This document shows positions 1 to 9,500 of a stretch of 64,000 bases of DNA, piece after piece. A model generated the notes under the pieces. That model worked only from the letters and a program-made list of their open reading frames with translations. It was not told the origin of the DNA and did not search any database. The stretch covers positions 91,688 to 155,687 of the forward strand of contig NZ_JABAGC010000004.1 in the NCBI RefSeq assembly GCF_012843905.1. The letters are read 5' to 3'. Within the stretch, counting starts at the first letter, position 1, and every line of letters begins with the position of its first letter. Source of the DNA: Clostridium sp. SM-530-WT-3G (lineage in GTDB: Bacteria > Bacillota > Clostridia > Clostridiales > Clostridiaceae). A program made the translations under genes and the position numbers.

Positions 1-391
1 CCTATTTTTTATTTGTTACAAAAACAAAAGGCATAAACATTCAAAAAATATAATGAATAACTAATATTTGAATTATGCCAAATACCTTTACATACAAAGT
101 TAATTAAACTATTACGATAACTTTAAAAGTGTACACTACAAATGACATACCAAATATTAAATTATTAACTACATTTATATTTTCAATGCTTATGCCTGAT
201 TGAATCAGTAACACGCTAAATATAATGTTTTTATGCAATCATTTTTCCTTTATTTTCCTGACTACGTTTTCATAATAACATACTATTTTCTTTTTTTCAA
301 TATAATAACAAATATTTTTAAAATTATTTTATGTATACAATAAATAGAATGAGTAAATAATAAAGAATAAATTAATTATTACAAAAAGGAT
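1..391. other. AT-rich leader region without a gene
   Basis: I see no convincing coding frame, RNA gene or strong hairpin in this stretch. It is very AT-rich, with scattered poly-T and poly-A runs, and should hold the promoter of the carbonic anhydrase gene that follows. I could not identify a -35/-10 pair with confidence. Confidence 0.5.
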
Positions 392-1114
392 GTGCTATTA
401 ACTTTAATGATGAATAAATTAGCTATGATATTGCTATTACCAATTCTGTTTATAGTGGGTCGTGAGAATACCCCTTTATATACATCACATAATTCAATGT
501 TATCAAGTAAATCAGACATAGAAAAATATATAACAAAAGACGAAGTAATAACTGATAGTAATGAAGCTCTTGAAAAACTTAAAGAAGGTAACAAAAGATT
601 CATTAATGATAAGTCACAATTAATAAATGTTACAAGCGAAAGGCGGAATCAATTAGAAGAATCTCAAAACCCATATGCAGTTATAGTTTCATGTGCTGAT
701 TCAAGAGTTACTCCATCACTTATATTTAACTGTGGACTTGGTGAAATTTTCAACATATCTATAGCTGGAAATGTAATTGATGAGGATGCTTTAGGATCAA
801 TTGAATACGGTGCGGAACATCTGCATGCTCCCCTTCTCGTTATTATGGGACATGAAAATTGTGGTGCAGTAACTGCTGCATATGATAAATTAAAAAATGG
901 AACTGAAGCCGAAGGAAACATAAATGCTATTGTTGATAAAATATTACCAAACATAAAATACTCTAAAAATTTAAATGATGCAATAAAAGATAATATTACT
1001 GGTGTTTATAATGAGGTCTTAGAAAATAAAATAGTAAAAAATCTTGTACAACAAGGTAAACTAAAAGTAGTAAAAGCATATTATGACCTTGATGGAACTG
1101 TTGAGTTTCAGTAA
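392..1114 (+). CDS. Beta-class carbonic anhydrase with N-terminal hydrophobic segment
   Basis: Interconverts CO2 and bicarbonate using a zinc ion. The beta-class zinc site is visible as SCADSRV (Cys, and the Asp/Arg pair) and MGHENCGAV (His and Cys). The first ~20 residues are hydrophobic (LAMILLLPILFIVG), so the enzyme is probably exported or membrane-tethered. Many clostridial homologues have a similar leader. The start is uncertain. The longest frame begins with GTG at 392, only about 2 bases after an AAAAAGGA box. ATG at 407 or 410 lies about 16-20 bases after the same box. Neither spacing is ideal. The gene stands alone and is not obviously in an operon with nrdD. The family call is firm; the localisation is inferred. 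Confidence 0.9.
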   Translation: MLLTLMMNKLAMILLLPILFIVGRENTPLYTSHNSMLSSKSDIEKYITKDEVITDSNEALEKLKEGNKRFINDKSQLINVTSERRNQLEESQNPYAVIVSCADSRVTPSLIFNCGLGEIFNISIAGNVIDEDALGSIEYGAEHLHAPLLVIMGHENCGAVTAAYDKLKNGTEAEGNINAIVDKILPNIKYSKNLNDAIKDNITGVYNEVLENKIVKNLVQQGKLKVVKAYYDLDGTVEFQ

Positions 1115-1382
1115 GAAATTTTAGTTTTTTAATTTTCTAGCATACACTGCAATAACTACTAATTAATAATTATTATTTTTTAATATTTTTTCTGAAATAT
1201 TTCAAAAAATTTTTTTAGTGCAAACCTACTTATAGAGCCAAATCCCAACGTCTATTACACCTTGAAATCACTACAAAAATTACTAAATATTTTTTTTTTG
1301 GTATATATTTCGATTTAAATCTTCCGATAGTTCATATATAATATAAAAATGATAATACTATGTACGACTAAGGAGAAATATT

Positions 1383-3500
1383 ATGCTAATTATAAAAAGA
1401 GACAAAAGCGTAGAAGATTTTAACCCTGATAAGATTAAAAACGCCATACTAAAGGCAATGAAATTTGGAATAGGAAATATTAATGAAGATATGGCTGAAG
1501 AAATATCTATAAATATATATAATGTTTTTAAAGATGAAAAACATCCTCCTACTGTAAAACAAGTTGAGAATTTAGTTTACTACGAATTAGTAAAAAATGG
1601 ATTAGAAGGAGTAGCTAAAGCTTATGAAGGCTACAGAGCCGTTCAAGAATTTAAAAGACATGAAAATACTACAGATGAAGATATTATAAGCCTTTTAAAT
1701 AGCACAAATGAAGATGTATTAAAGGAAAATTCAAACAAAGATGGAAATATAGCAGCAACTCAAAGAGATTTAATAGCTGGAGAAGTAAGTAAAGATATTG
1801 CTAGACGTAAAATTCTTCCTACAAATATAGTTCAAGCTCATGATGAAGGAATAATTCATTACCATGATATGGATTATGCAATACAAAGCATACATAACTG
1901 CTGTCTTATAAACTTAGAAGACATGTTTGAAAATGGAACTGTAATCAATGATAAGCTTGTTGAAACTCCAAAAAGCTTTAGCACTGCTTGTACAGTAGCA
2001 ACTCAAATCATGGCACAAGTTTCTTCAAATCAGTACGGTGGTCAAAGTATAACTATAAGACATTTAGCACCATTTTTAAGAGTAAGCTTTGATAAATACT
2101 ATAAAGCATACTTAGAAAAATGTGATGAAGCATTAGCTTATGAACTTGCAACTGATAGAATGATGGAAGAATTAAAAAGCGGTGTTCAAACAATTAGATA
2201 CCAACTTTCAACACTTCAAACAACTAATGGTCAAAGTCCATTTGCAACTGTATATCTTGAAATTATTGATGGTGATGAATACGAAAAAGAGCAAGCTCTT
2301 ATCTGTGAAGAGATGATAAAGCAACGTCTTGAAGGAATGAAAAATTATAAAGGTCAAGAAATAGGAGAAACTTTCCCTAAACTTGTTTATGTTCTTGATG
2401 AGCACAACTGTTTAGAAGGCGGAAAATATGACTATATCACAGAACTTTGTGCTGAATGTAATGTTAAGAGACTTGTTCCTGATTATCAATCTGCAAAGAT
2501 AATGCGTAAAAATTATGAAGGATGTAACTTCCCTCCAATGGGATGTAGATCTCACCTTTCACCATACAAAGATGAAAATGGTGAATATAAATGGTATGGA
2601 AGATTCAATCAAGGTGTTATAAGCCTTAACCTTCCTCAAATAGCTATTATAGCTAATAAGGATATGGATATTTTCTGGTCATTATTAGATGAAAGATTAG
2701 AATTATGTAAAGAAGCATTACTTTACAGACATAAATTACTTTTAGGAACTAAATCTGATGTAAGTCCAATCCACTGGCAATACGGAGCTTTAGGACGTCT
2801 AAAAAAAGGTGAGCCAATAGATAAACTTCTTAAGAACAATTACTCTACTCTATCATTAGGATATGTTGGTGTATGCGAAATGACATATGCAATGCTTGGT
2901 GTAAGTCATACTACTAAAGAAGGAGAAAAATTTGCTTTAGATGTAATGAAATACATGAGAAAGAAATGTGATGAGTGGAAAGAAGAATATAACTTAGGAT
3001 TTGGACTTTATGGAACTCCTGCTGAAAATCTTATATATAGATTTGCAAAATTAGATAAAAAGAAATTTGGTGAAATTAAAAATGTAACTGATAAAATGTA
3101 CTACACTAACAGCTATCATGTTCATGTTACAGAAGAAATTGATGCTTTTGACAAGCTTACATTTGAAAGCCAATTCCATGAAATAAGTAGTGGTGGATGT
3201 ATATCTTACGTTGAAGTTCCTAACTTAAGTAAGAACTTAGATGCAGTTAAATCAATAATTAACTTTATATATCACAATGTACAATATGCAGAAATAAATA
3301 CAAGACCAGATGTATGTTACAAATGTGGATTTACTGGTGAAATACAAAATGATGACGATTTACACTGGTACTGTCCTAACTGCGGTAATAGAGATGAAAG
3401 CGAAATGCAAGTTATGAGAAGAACATGTGGATATATAGGTTCATCTTACTGGAGTAAAGGAAGAACTGCTGAAATCAAAGAAAGAGTTCTACATCTTTAA
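1383..3500 (+). CDS. nrdD: Anaerobic (class III) ribonucleoside-triphosphate reductase, large subunit
   Basis: Reduces ribonucleotides to deoxyribonucleotides with a glycyl radical and needs strictly anaerobic conditions. The N-terminus (residues ~1-95) is an ATP-cone allosteric domain beginning MLIIKRDKSVEDF. The long barrel domain follows. Near the C-terminus is a zinc-ribbon pair (CYKCG and CPNCGN), then the glycyl-radical loop RRTCGYIG and the tail IKERVLHL. The 705-aa length is normal for the family. An AAGGAG box lies 6-8 bases before the ATG. The activase nrdG follows after 64 bases that contain a stem-loop. I saw no clear NrdR box upstream. Confidence 0.97.
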   Translation: MLIIKRDKSVEDFNPDKIKNAILKAMKFGIGNINEDMAEEISINIYNVFKDEKHPPTVKQVENLVYYELVKNGLEGVAKAYEGYRAVQEFKRHENTTDEDIISLLNSTNEDVLKENSNKDGNIAATQRDLIAGEVSKDIARRKILPTNIVQAHDEGIIHYHDMDYAIQSIHNCCLINLEDMFENGTVINDKLVETPKSFSTACTVATQIMAQVSSNQYGGQSITIRHLAPFLRVSFDKYYKAYLEKCDEALAYELATDRMMEELKSGVQTIRYQLSTLQTTNGQSPFATVYLEIIDGDEYEKEQALICEEMIKQRLEGMKNYKGQEIGETFPKLVYVLDEHNCLEGGKYDYITELCAECNVKRLVPDYQSAKIMRKNYEGCNFPPMGCRSHLSPYKDENGEYKWYGRFNQGVISLNLPQIAIIANKDMDIFWSLLDERLELCKEALLYRHKLLLGTKSDVSPIHWQYGALGRLKKGEPIDKLLKNNYSTLSLGYVGVCEMTYAMLGVSHTTKEGEKFALDVMKYMRKKCDEWKEEYNLGFGLYGTPAENLIYRFAKLDKKKFGEIKNVTDKMYYTNSYHVHVTEEIDAFDKLTFESQFHEISSGGCISYVEVPNLSKNLDAVKSIINFIYHNVQYAEINTRPDVCYKCGFTGEIQNDDDLHWYCPNCGNRDESEMQVMRRTCGYIGSSYWSKGRTAEIKERVLHL

Positions 3501-3507
3501 AGTTTAT

Positions 3508-3529
3508 GCGTTGCCACTTTTGGCAACGC
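3508..3529 (+). promoter_or_regulatory. Stem-loop between nrdD and nrdG
   Basis: Perfect 9-bp inverted repeat GCGTTGCCA / TGGCAACGC with a CTTT loop, located 8 bases after the nrdD stop. No U-run follows, so it is unlikely to be a full terminator. It could act as an mRNA processing or stabilising element that sets the nrdD:nrdG ratio. That role is inference. Confidence 0.6.
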
Positions 3530-3564
3530 TATAAATATATATAAAGATAGGGAGATCAAAGTAT

Positions 3565-4065
3565 ATGTATTATTCAAAAATTAAAGTTAATGATGTTGCT
3601 AATGGACCAGGCCTAAGAATAAGTTTATTCACATCTGGATGTAATCATCACTGCAAAGGCTGTTTCCAGCCTGAAACTTGGTGTTTCACCAATGGAGAAC
3701 CTTATACTCAAGAAGTTCAAAACAGTATAATTGAAAAAAGCCGTGGTAAATATATAGCTGGATTATCACTTCTTGGTGGTGATCCACTTGATAATGTAGA
3801 TGGAATACTAGGATTATTAAAAGAATACAGAGATACTTTTGGTGATACTAAAACCATATGGCTATGGACTGGATATTTATTCGAGGAAGTCATAAATGAT
3901 GAGCGTATGTCAAAAGTACTACCTTTTTTAGATGTTATTGTAGACGGTGAATTTATAGAAGCACAAAAGGATATTACTTTAAAATATATGGGTAGCGCTA
4001 ATCAAAGAGTTATAGATGTACCAAAAACTTTGAAAACTGGTGAAATAATATTACTTGATTATTAA
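3565..4065 (+). CDS. nrdG: Anaerobic ribonucleotide reductase-activating protein (radical SAM)
   Basis: Radical-SAM enzyme that generates the glycyl radical on NrdD. The [4Fe-4S] motif CNHHCKGC (CX3CX2C) sits near residue 27, within SGCNHHCKGCFQPETW. The SAM-binding glycine motif SLLGGDPLD follows near residue 70. The 166-aa length is typical of NrdG. The GGGAG box before the ATG is well placed. It is the second gene of the nrdDG operon and is followed by a strong terminator. Confidence 0.97.
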   Translation: MYYSKIKVNDVANGPGLRISLFTSGCNHHCKGCFQPETWCFTNGEPYTQEVQNSIIEKSRGKYIAGLSLLGGDPLDNVDGILGLLKEYRDTFGDTKTIWLWTGYLFEEVINDERMSKVLPFLDVIVDGEFIEAQKDITLKYMGSANQRVIDVPKTLKTGEIILLDY

Positions 4066-4077
4066 TATATAAATTAA

Positions 4078-4104
4078 GGGCATTGATTAACTCAATGCCC
4101 TTTA
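4078..4104 (+). terminator. Terminator after nrdG
   Basis: Nine-bp perfect stem GGGCATTGA / TCAATGCCC with a 5-base loop, followed by TTTAG. The AA preceding the stem and the TT following it extend the pairing. It ends the nrdDG transcript and may also serve the converging hydrolase gene. Confidence 0.8.
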
Positions 4105-4176
4105 GCTATTTATTGTATAAATATTCTCAATTACACATATACTAATTTATCTTTAAAGCGCTTGTCCTAATAACTA

Positions 4177-5508
4177 CTATTTAAATAAATGCTTCTTAAA
4201 GAAATCAAAAACTTTTTGTAAGTAAGGTTTTTGAACATAATCCTTTTCAAAGTATATTTCATGTTTAGAATTTTCTACTTTTTCAAGTGTACAGTTTTTA
4301 GCATATTTAGCAAAGTCATTTTGTCCCTTTGGTCTTACTAAATCATCTCTATCTGCTTGAAATAATAATACTGGTGTTTTAACTTTAGAAGCCTTTTTCT
4401 TACTTGTGATTTCTCTTGTCGCACTTAGGCTTTCAGCTAACCATTTATAACTTCCGCCCCCCTTTTGGAATTCAGTATTTTCTTTCTTTATTTCACTTAT
4501 ATAATTATAACGATTTTCACATGATGTTGATGCAGATTCAAATCCATGTTTATCGTTATAAGGTTCTTGACCTGCTGCATATTTACCACCTTGTCCAAAT
4601 AGAACTGCTACCTTTGAAATTACTAGTGCTAAATCTTCTGGAATATTTCCTGTATTAATTTGAAGCATTGGACTGCTTAAAACTGCTGAATCAAAATATT
4701 TTGGGTTATCTTCTAAGAACTTAGCTCCAATTCCTCCCCCCATTGAGTGAGCATATAAGAATACTTTCTTGCCATCAGAATTTGGCATTACAATTTTATT
4801 CATGAAAGTTTTTAAATCCTTAACATAATCATTAAAATCATTTACGTGAATTTGACTTGGATCTTTTACTCCAAGAGAACCAGATCTTCCGTGACCTCTA
4901 TGTTCAATTCCAAATACATTGTATCCATTCTTTAAGAAATAATAAATCATTTCATTATATTTTTCTAAGTTTTCAGTAAATCCATGACTAATAACTATAT
5001 TTCCAACATCATCAGAATTATAGTATTTTTCATAATATAATTGTGCATTATCAACACCAGTTATGTATCCTGTTTCTTTTCTGCTATCTATATACGGTTC
5101 TACTATATTTTTCATATCTTCTACATAGTTATCTTCTGATATATGTATATCATCTAAGTTTATGTTTAAATAATCTACATTAGAATCAATATTTACAGAA
5201 ACTGCTGCTTGAGTAGTAACATAGTCATCTACTTCCTCCATTACTGAAGCAACTTCTTCTTCTGAATCATAATTTTCATATTCTAAATTGATGTTGTTCA
5301 TACCTTTTATTATTTCATTAAGCATTTCTTTTTCGCTTAATGATAGTACTTCATCATTATCAATTTGTTCAATAATTTGTTCAATCGAAACATTTTCTCC
5401 TAATTCAGCTGCATTTACTTTTTCTACTAATGAGAAAGTTGAAGGACCAAATAACTGAGAAGATACAACAGCACCAGCTATTAATAATCTAATTTTGTTT
5501 TTTTTCAT
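4177..5508 (-). CDS. Secreted alpha/beta hydrolase (monoglyceride lipase/lysophospholipase type)
   Basis: Probable exported serine hydrolase of the S33/lysophospholipase group. A signal peptide (MKKNKIRLLIAGAVVSSQLF, likely cut after VNA) is followed by ~110 residues of acidic linker, then the alpha/beta-hydrolase fold. The fold shows SHGFTENLEKYN (oxyanion region), EHRGHGRSG, the nucleophile elbow AHSMGGG, a C-terminal Asp in FQADRDDLV and His in SKHEIYF. The reading frame extends four codons upstream to a GTG, but the GGTGG box places the start at ATG 5508. The substrate cannot be told from sequence. It stands alone and converges on nrdDG. Confidence 0.85.
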   Translation of the reverse strand: MKKNKIRLLIAGAVVSSQLFGPSTFSLVEKVNAAELGENVSIEQIIEQIDNDEVLSLSEKEMLNEIIKGMNNINLEYENYDSEEEVASVMEEVDDYVTTQAAVSVNIDSNVDYLNINLDDIHISEDNYVEDMKNIVEPYIDSRKETGYITGVDNAQLYYEKYYNSDDVGNIVISHGFTENLEKYNEMIYYFLKNGYNVFGIEHRGHGRSGSLGVKDPSQIHVNDFNDYVKDLKTFMNKIVMPNSDGKKVFLYAHSMGGGIGAKFLEDNPKYFDSAVLSSPMLQINTGNIPEDLALVISKVAVLFGQGGKYAAGQEPYNDKHGFESASTSCENRYNYISEIKKENTEFQKGGGSYKWLAESLSATREITSKKKASKVKTPVLLFQADRDDLVRPKGQNDFAKYAKNCTLEKVENSKHEIYFEKDYVQKPYLQKVFDFFKKHLFK

Positions 5509-5717
5509 TTTAGCTTCCACCCTATTACATTTTTTATAATTTAATTACAATATTACCAAATAAGTATAATGTAACAACAAAAAATCAACATTTTTTACTA
5601 AAAATATATATTTTTTCAATAATTTATAACAAAATCAAATTTTAGTCCTTATCTTTTTCATTTTATTATAAATATATACAATCAATTAGCATTTTCATAA
5701 TTATTCAAAGCCATATA

Positions 5718-5807
5718 TCACTTTAAGATATCAGTTTTAATTATATCTTCCATTTTTTCAGGTTCTTCAAACAATGGACTATGTGTAGAATTTTTACATA
5801 AATCAAT
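5718..5807 (-). pseudogene. C-terminal remnant of a second alpha/beta hydrolase
   Basis: Directly after the rhomboid stop codon, and in the same frame, the sequence reads about 29 codons containing THSPLFEEPEKMEDIIK and ending at a TGA. The His-Ser-Pro-x-x-Glu-x-Pro-Glu pattern is the usual catalytic-His end of alpha/beta hydrolases. The rest of such a gene is absent, because the sequence upstream of it is already the rhomboid gene. I read it as the leftover tail of a deleted hydrolase gene. The fragment is short, so confidence is moderate. Confidence 0.45.
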
Positions 5808-6383
5808 TTAATTGTAGTCTTTTTTGTTCATTATATAGCCTGCTACAGCACCTACTATACCACCTAATATATGAGTTAAATTAGCTACATTATCATTTAT
5901 AAATATGCCATCATATATTTGTCCTCCTATATATATGACTGCCACAAAAATTAAAGTAAGCGGAACTTCTCCTTCTTTAATTCTTGTAAAAGAAGATAAT
6001 AAAATTAATGCAAATACTATTCCACTTGCACCAAGAAGCCTTGTATAAGGGAAAAATACATAATTTACAATTCCAGTAACAATAGCTGTTGATGCAATTA
6101 CAATGCTCATATTAAGTGAACCATATTTTTCTTCTAATAATGGCCCAACTATTAATATCAATGTTATATTTCCTATAAAGTGATCCCACCCTGCATGACC
6201 AAAAACATGACCGATGAATCGTACATATGTAAATAAACTTCCTAATGATGACCTATAGACACTAAACAATAAATAATTAGTTAATCCTCTTGTGATTATA
6301 TTTAATATATATGCTACAAAGCAGATTATAGAAAATGTTAAAATCACAGGTGAATTAAAAGATATTTTTATCTTTCTACTCAC
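5808..6383 (-). CDS. Rhomboid-family intramembrane serine protease
   Basis: Small (191 aa) polytopic membrane protein with about six transmembrane segments. Rhomboid hallmarks are present: GHAGWDHFIGN (HxxxN region of TM2), the nucleophile in LLGASGIVFA (GASG), and the partner His in NLTHILGG. Rhomboids cleave transmembrane substrates within the bilayer; the substrate here is unknown. A GGATAAGG-like box precedes the ATG. The stop codon abuts a hydrolase remnant, so the 3' flank has been rearranged, but the C-terminus itself looks complete. Confidence 0.9.
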   Translation of the reverse strand: MSRKIKISFNSPVILTFSIICFVAYILNIITRGLTNYLLFSVYRSSLGSLFTYVRFIGHVFGHAGWDHFIGNITLILIVGPLLEEKYGSLNMSIVIASTAIVTGIVNYVFFPYTRLLGASGIVFALILLSSFTRIKEGEVPLTLIFVAVIYIGGQIYDGIFINDNVANLTHILGGIVGAVAGYIMNKKDYN

Positions 6384-6486
6384 AACCTTATCCTCCTAAT
6401 TTTTTTATTTTATTATACCATTTATTTTTAAAACCTTAATATTTTTACATGCAATACTTATAAATAATCATCCTAAAAAGTAAAAA

Positions 6487-6523
6487 AACCTATGCAAATC
6501 ATATTATTATGATTCCATAGGTT
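6487..6523 (-). terminator. Terminator of the NRPS-like gene
   Basis: Two-part inverted repeat AACCTATG..ATCATA / TATGAT..CATAGGTT. On the minus strand it is followed by a run of seven T before another A. It lies 50 bases after the stop of the large synthetase gene. Confidence 0.8.
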
Positions 6524-6572
6524 CTTTAGAATATTTGAATTCTTTAAATAACTAATAATATTTATTTTAACC

Positions 6573-9500
6573 TTAGTATCTTCCAGTATAGCATACCTCT
6601 TCAGGTACTAGCTTTTCTCCACATTTTTCTTTAATATATTCCTTTAACTTAATAATATCTGGCTCAGCTTTACCTTTAACATTACATTTTAAACTCATTT
6701 CATTTTTTGAAGGATCATATACCATATAAGCATCTGCTTTACTAATACCTTCGAAATCATCCAATGTCCTTTCTAATTTTCCTAAATCATAATAAATACG
6801 CCCATGACTTCCATCAGTAAGAACTGTTCTTCCGTCATTTTCTAAAAAGTCTAATGTACCATCTGGCAATATTCTTGCTATTTTATCTGTACGATACAAT
6901 GTTCCTGGTCCATATGGATTTTCTATTGAATCACTATAGAAGTTTGGTCTATGATTCATAATATATAATGGTCCCCATGCTCCATATGGTTTTTTATTAT
7001 AACCTTCATCAAGTATATAAGCTTTAACTCTCTCTCTATTTTCTAACCCTGGAAGCATTTCATATCCTGCCTCATTATTTACTTCCTGTCCATCAACAAA
7101 ATAATGCTTTGGATATACACTTTCAGGTAGATGCTTTTTAAGTCTTCTTACTGATCTTTCTTCTAGCATTGCATTTAATATACTCTCATAACAGTTTAAG
7201 AATATTTCAAGTTGACTTCTATCAAATCTGTTTTCCCAATAACGTAATTCATAATAATATCCCTTATTATCATACATAACTTGTAAATGGAATGGTAAAG
7301 AATCAAGTTGTAATCTTATTCTTTCTGCCTTTGCATCACCAATCTTATTTATATCTATTATATCACCTTGGAATTGGAAGAACATTTCTCCCTCACGTGG
7401 TGTAGATACAAAACATCTCATTGTATTCATTATCTGCTTACTTGACTTGTGTAAAAGTTCAGATACTCTTTCATGCGGAACTTGAGTAAATCTAAAATAA
7501 TAAGTTAAGAATAAAGGACCTGCAAGTCTTGCCCATCTATTATCAGTTCTTCCTCCATGGATACTTGTACAAAATACATCTTTCTCATCACTAAATAATC
7601 CAATACAATAATTAAATGCAGTCAAAAATATTGTATTTTCTGATATTCCATTTTCTTTACAGTAATATAAAATTTTCTTTCTTACTGTATTATCAAATCT
7701 CTTTCTAATGAATGCATTTACTCCAGATGTACAATCTTCTTTTTCCTTTTTATTTAATATGCTTCTTCTCATCTTTAGACCATCCATAAGATTATCAAAG
7801 TAAGCTGCATCTTTAGCTCTTATTCCTAGTTCCTCACGCATTTGATCATCTAATATATATTCATAAAATGTATATGATTCCTTTTCTACTGGCTCATTGC
7901 AGTAAAATTTATTTACATCTTCTATTAAAATATTCATTGTAATTCCATCAGCTGCAATATGAGCTACATCAAACAATAAATATTTTGAAGTTTCAGTTTT
8001 GAATATAGCAATATGAAATAAATTATCATCAGCAGTATACTCAAATGGTACTAATATTTCTTTTTTTCTTAATTCCCATTCTTCATCACTAAGATTTATT
8101 ATTGGAATATCAATTTTTCTTGAGTCATCTCTAAATACCTTATATATCCCATCTTCTTTTTTGATAATTGCTTTTAATCCTGGATGGGCATCAATTGTAT
8201 CTTCAATTGCTTTTTTCAGCCTAACAAGATCAATACTATTGTCTAACTTAAATGTAAAAGGTAGATTTCCAGTTGTATTACCTTTTATAATATAAGCAAA
8301 ATATTTCTGCATATTAGTAAGTGGATATACTTTTCTTATACTATAATCAACTTTACATTCTTCCTTTTTACCATTTAGGAATTCTTCAAGTTTTAATACT
8401 GTATTGTTTTCCATTAAATCATTAAAGGTTATAGTCTTTTCAAACTTATCATGAAGCTCCTCTATAAGCATTACACTACCAAAAGAATCTAGTCCACATT
8501 CATAAAGATTGCTGTCTATACCAAACTTACTATTTCCAATCACTTCTGCAACACTATCATAAATTTTTTGCTGAATATCATTTTCAGGCATATGAAGGCT
8601 ACTTGCGATTTCCTCTTCTACTTTTTTATTATCAAAATATTTTTCACGTATTATCTTTTTTGATGATGTCTTTTCAAACGGATTCTTTCTAACTGTACAT
8701 CTTACTATTTTTTTATAAGAAGGAACTCCAATATTATGCCTGCTTATAATTTTTTGTATTTCTCCTTCAATATCATTTATCCCTTGAACTAAAGCATATT
8801 CAAAATTAGGATAAACTTCAGCCGCTATTATATCATCTGTACCATAAACTAAAATATCTCCAATAAGTTCTTCATCAGCAAAGTCATTTTCTATTAATTC
8901 CGGAGATACATTTTCACCATTGCTTAAAATAATCAGATTCTTTTTACGTCCAGTTAAATAAAGAAAGTTTTCATCATCTACATACCCAATATCTCCTGTT
9001 TTTAAATATCCATCTTCAGTTATAGCTTCTGCAGTTTTTTCTGGTTCCTTATAATATCCCATCATAACAGAAGGACTTTTAACTTGTATTTCTCCATCAA
9101 CGATCCTTACATCACATCCATCAACAACTTTTCCAACTGAATCTATCTTATCAGGTCTACTAAATACTGGTGCTGAAATCTTAGGTGAACATTCTGACAT
9201 TCCATACCCCTGTCCAATAGAAATACCTAATTTTAAAAATTTATCTGCTAATGTTTTAGGAAGATATCCTCCTCCACTTACAATTCTATGTAATCTACTT
9301 CCTAAAACACTTTCCTTTATTTCTTCCATTGATTTTTCTGGATTTTTTGTAGCTGTTATTGAAATTTTATTGTAAAGAACTTTTGCCATCATTGGTACCA
9401 TTCTTATTTCTGTAGGCTGAAATAATTGAATATTATGAAACATTTTTGACAATGGGCCATTTAGACATACTGTCATCCCATACCGCATACTTATTAAAAT

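Noticed and set aside
664..954. Antisense frame within carbonic anhydrase
   Set aside because: A shadow of a well-supported gene on the other strand; no initiation signal.
1115..1382. NrdR boxes or a cobalamin riboswitch before nrdD
   Set aside because: No recognisable NrdR palindrome pair and no conserved riboswitch core; only AT-rich runs and a short TGAAATATTTCA palindrome.
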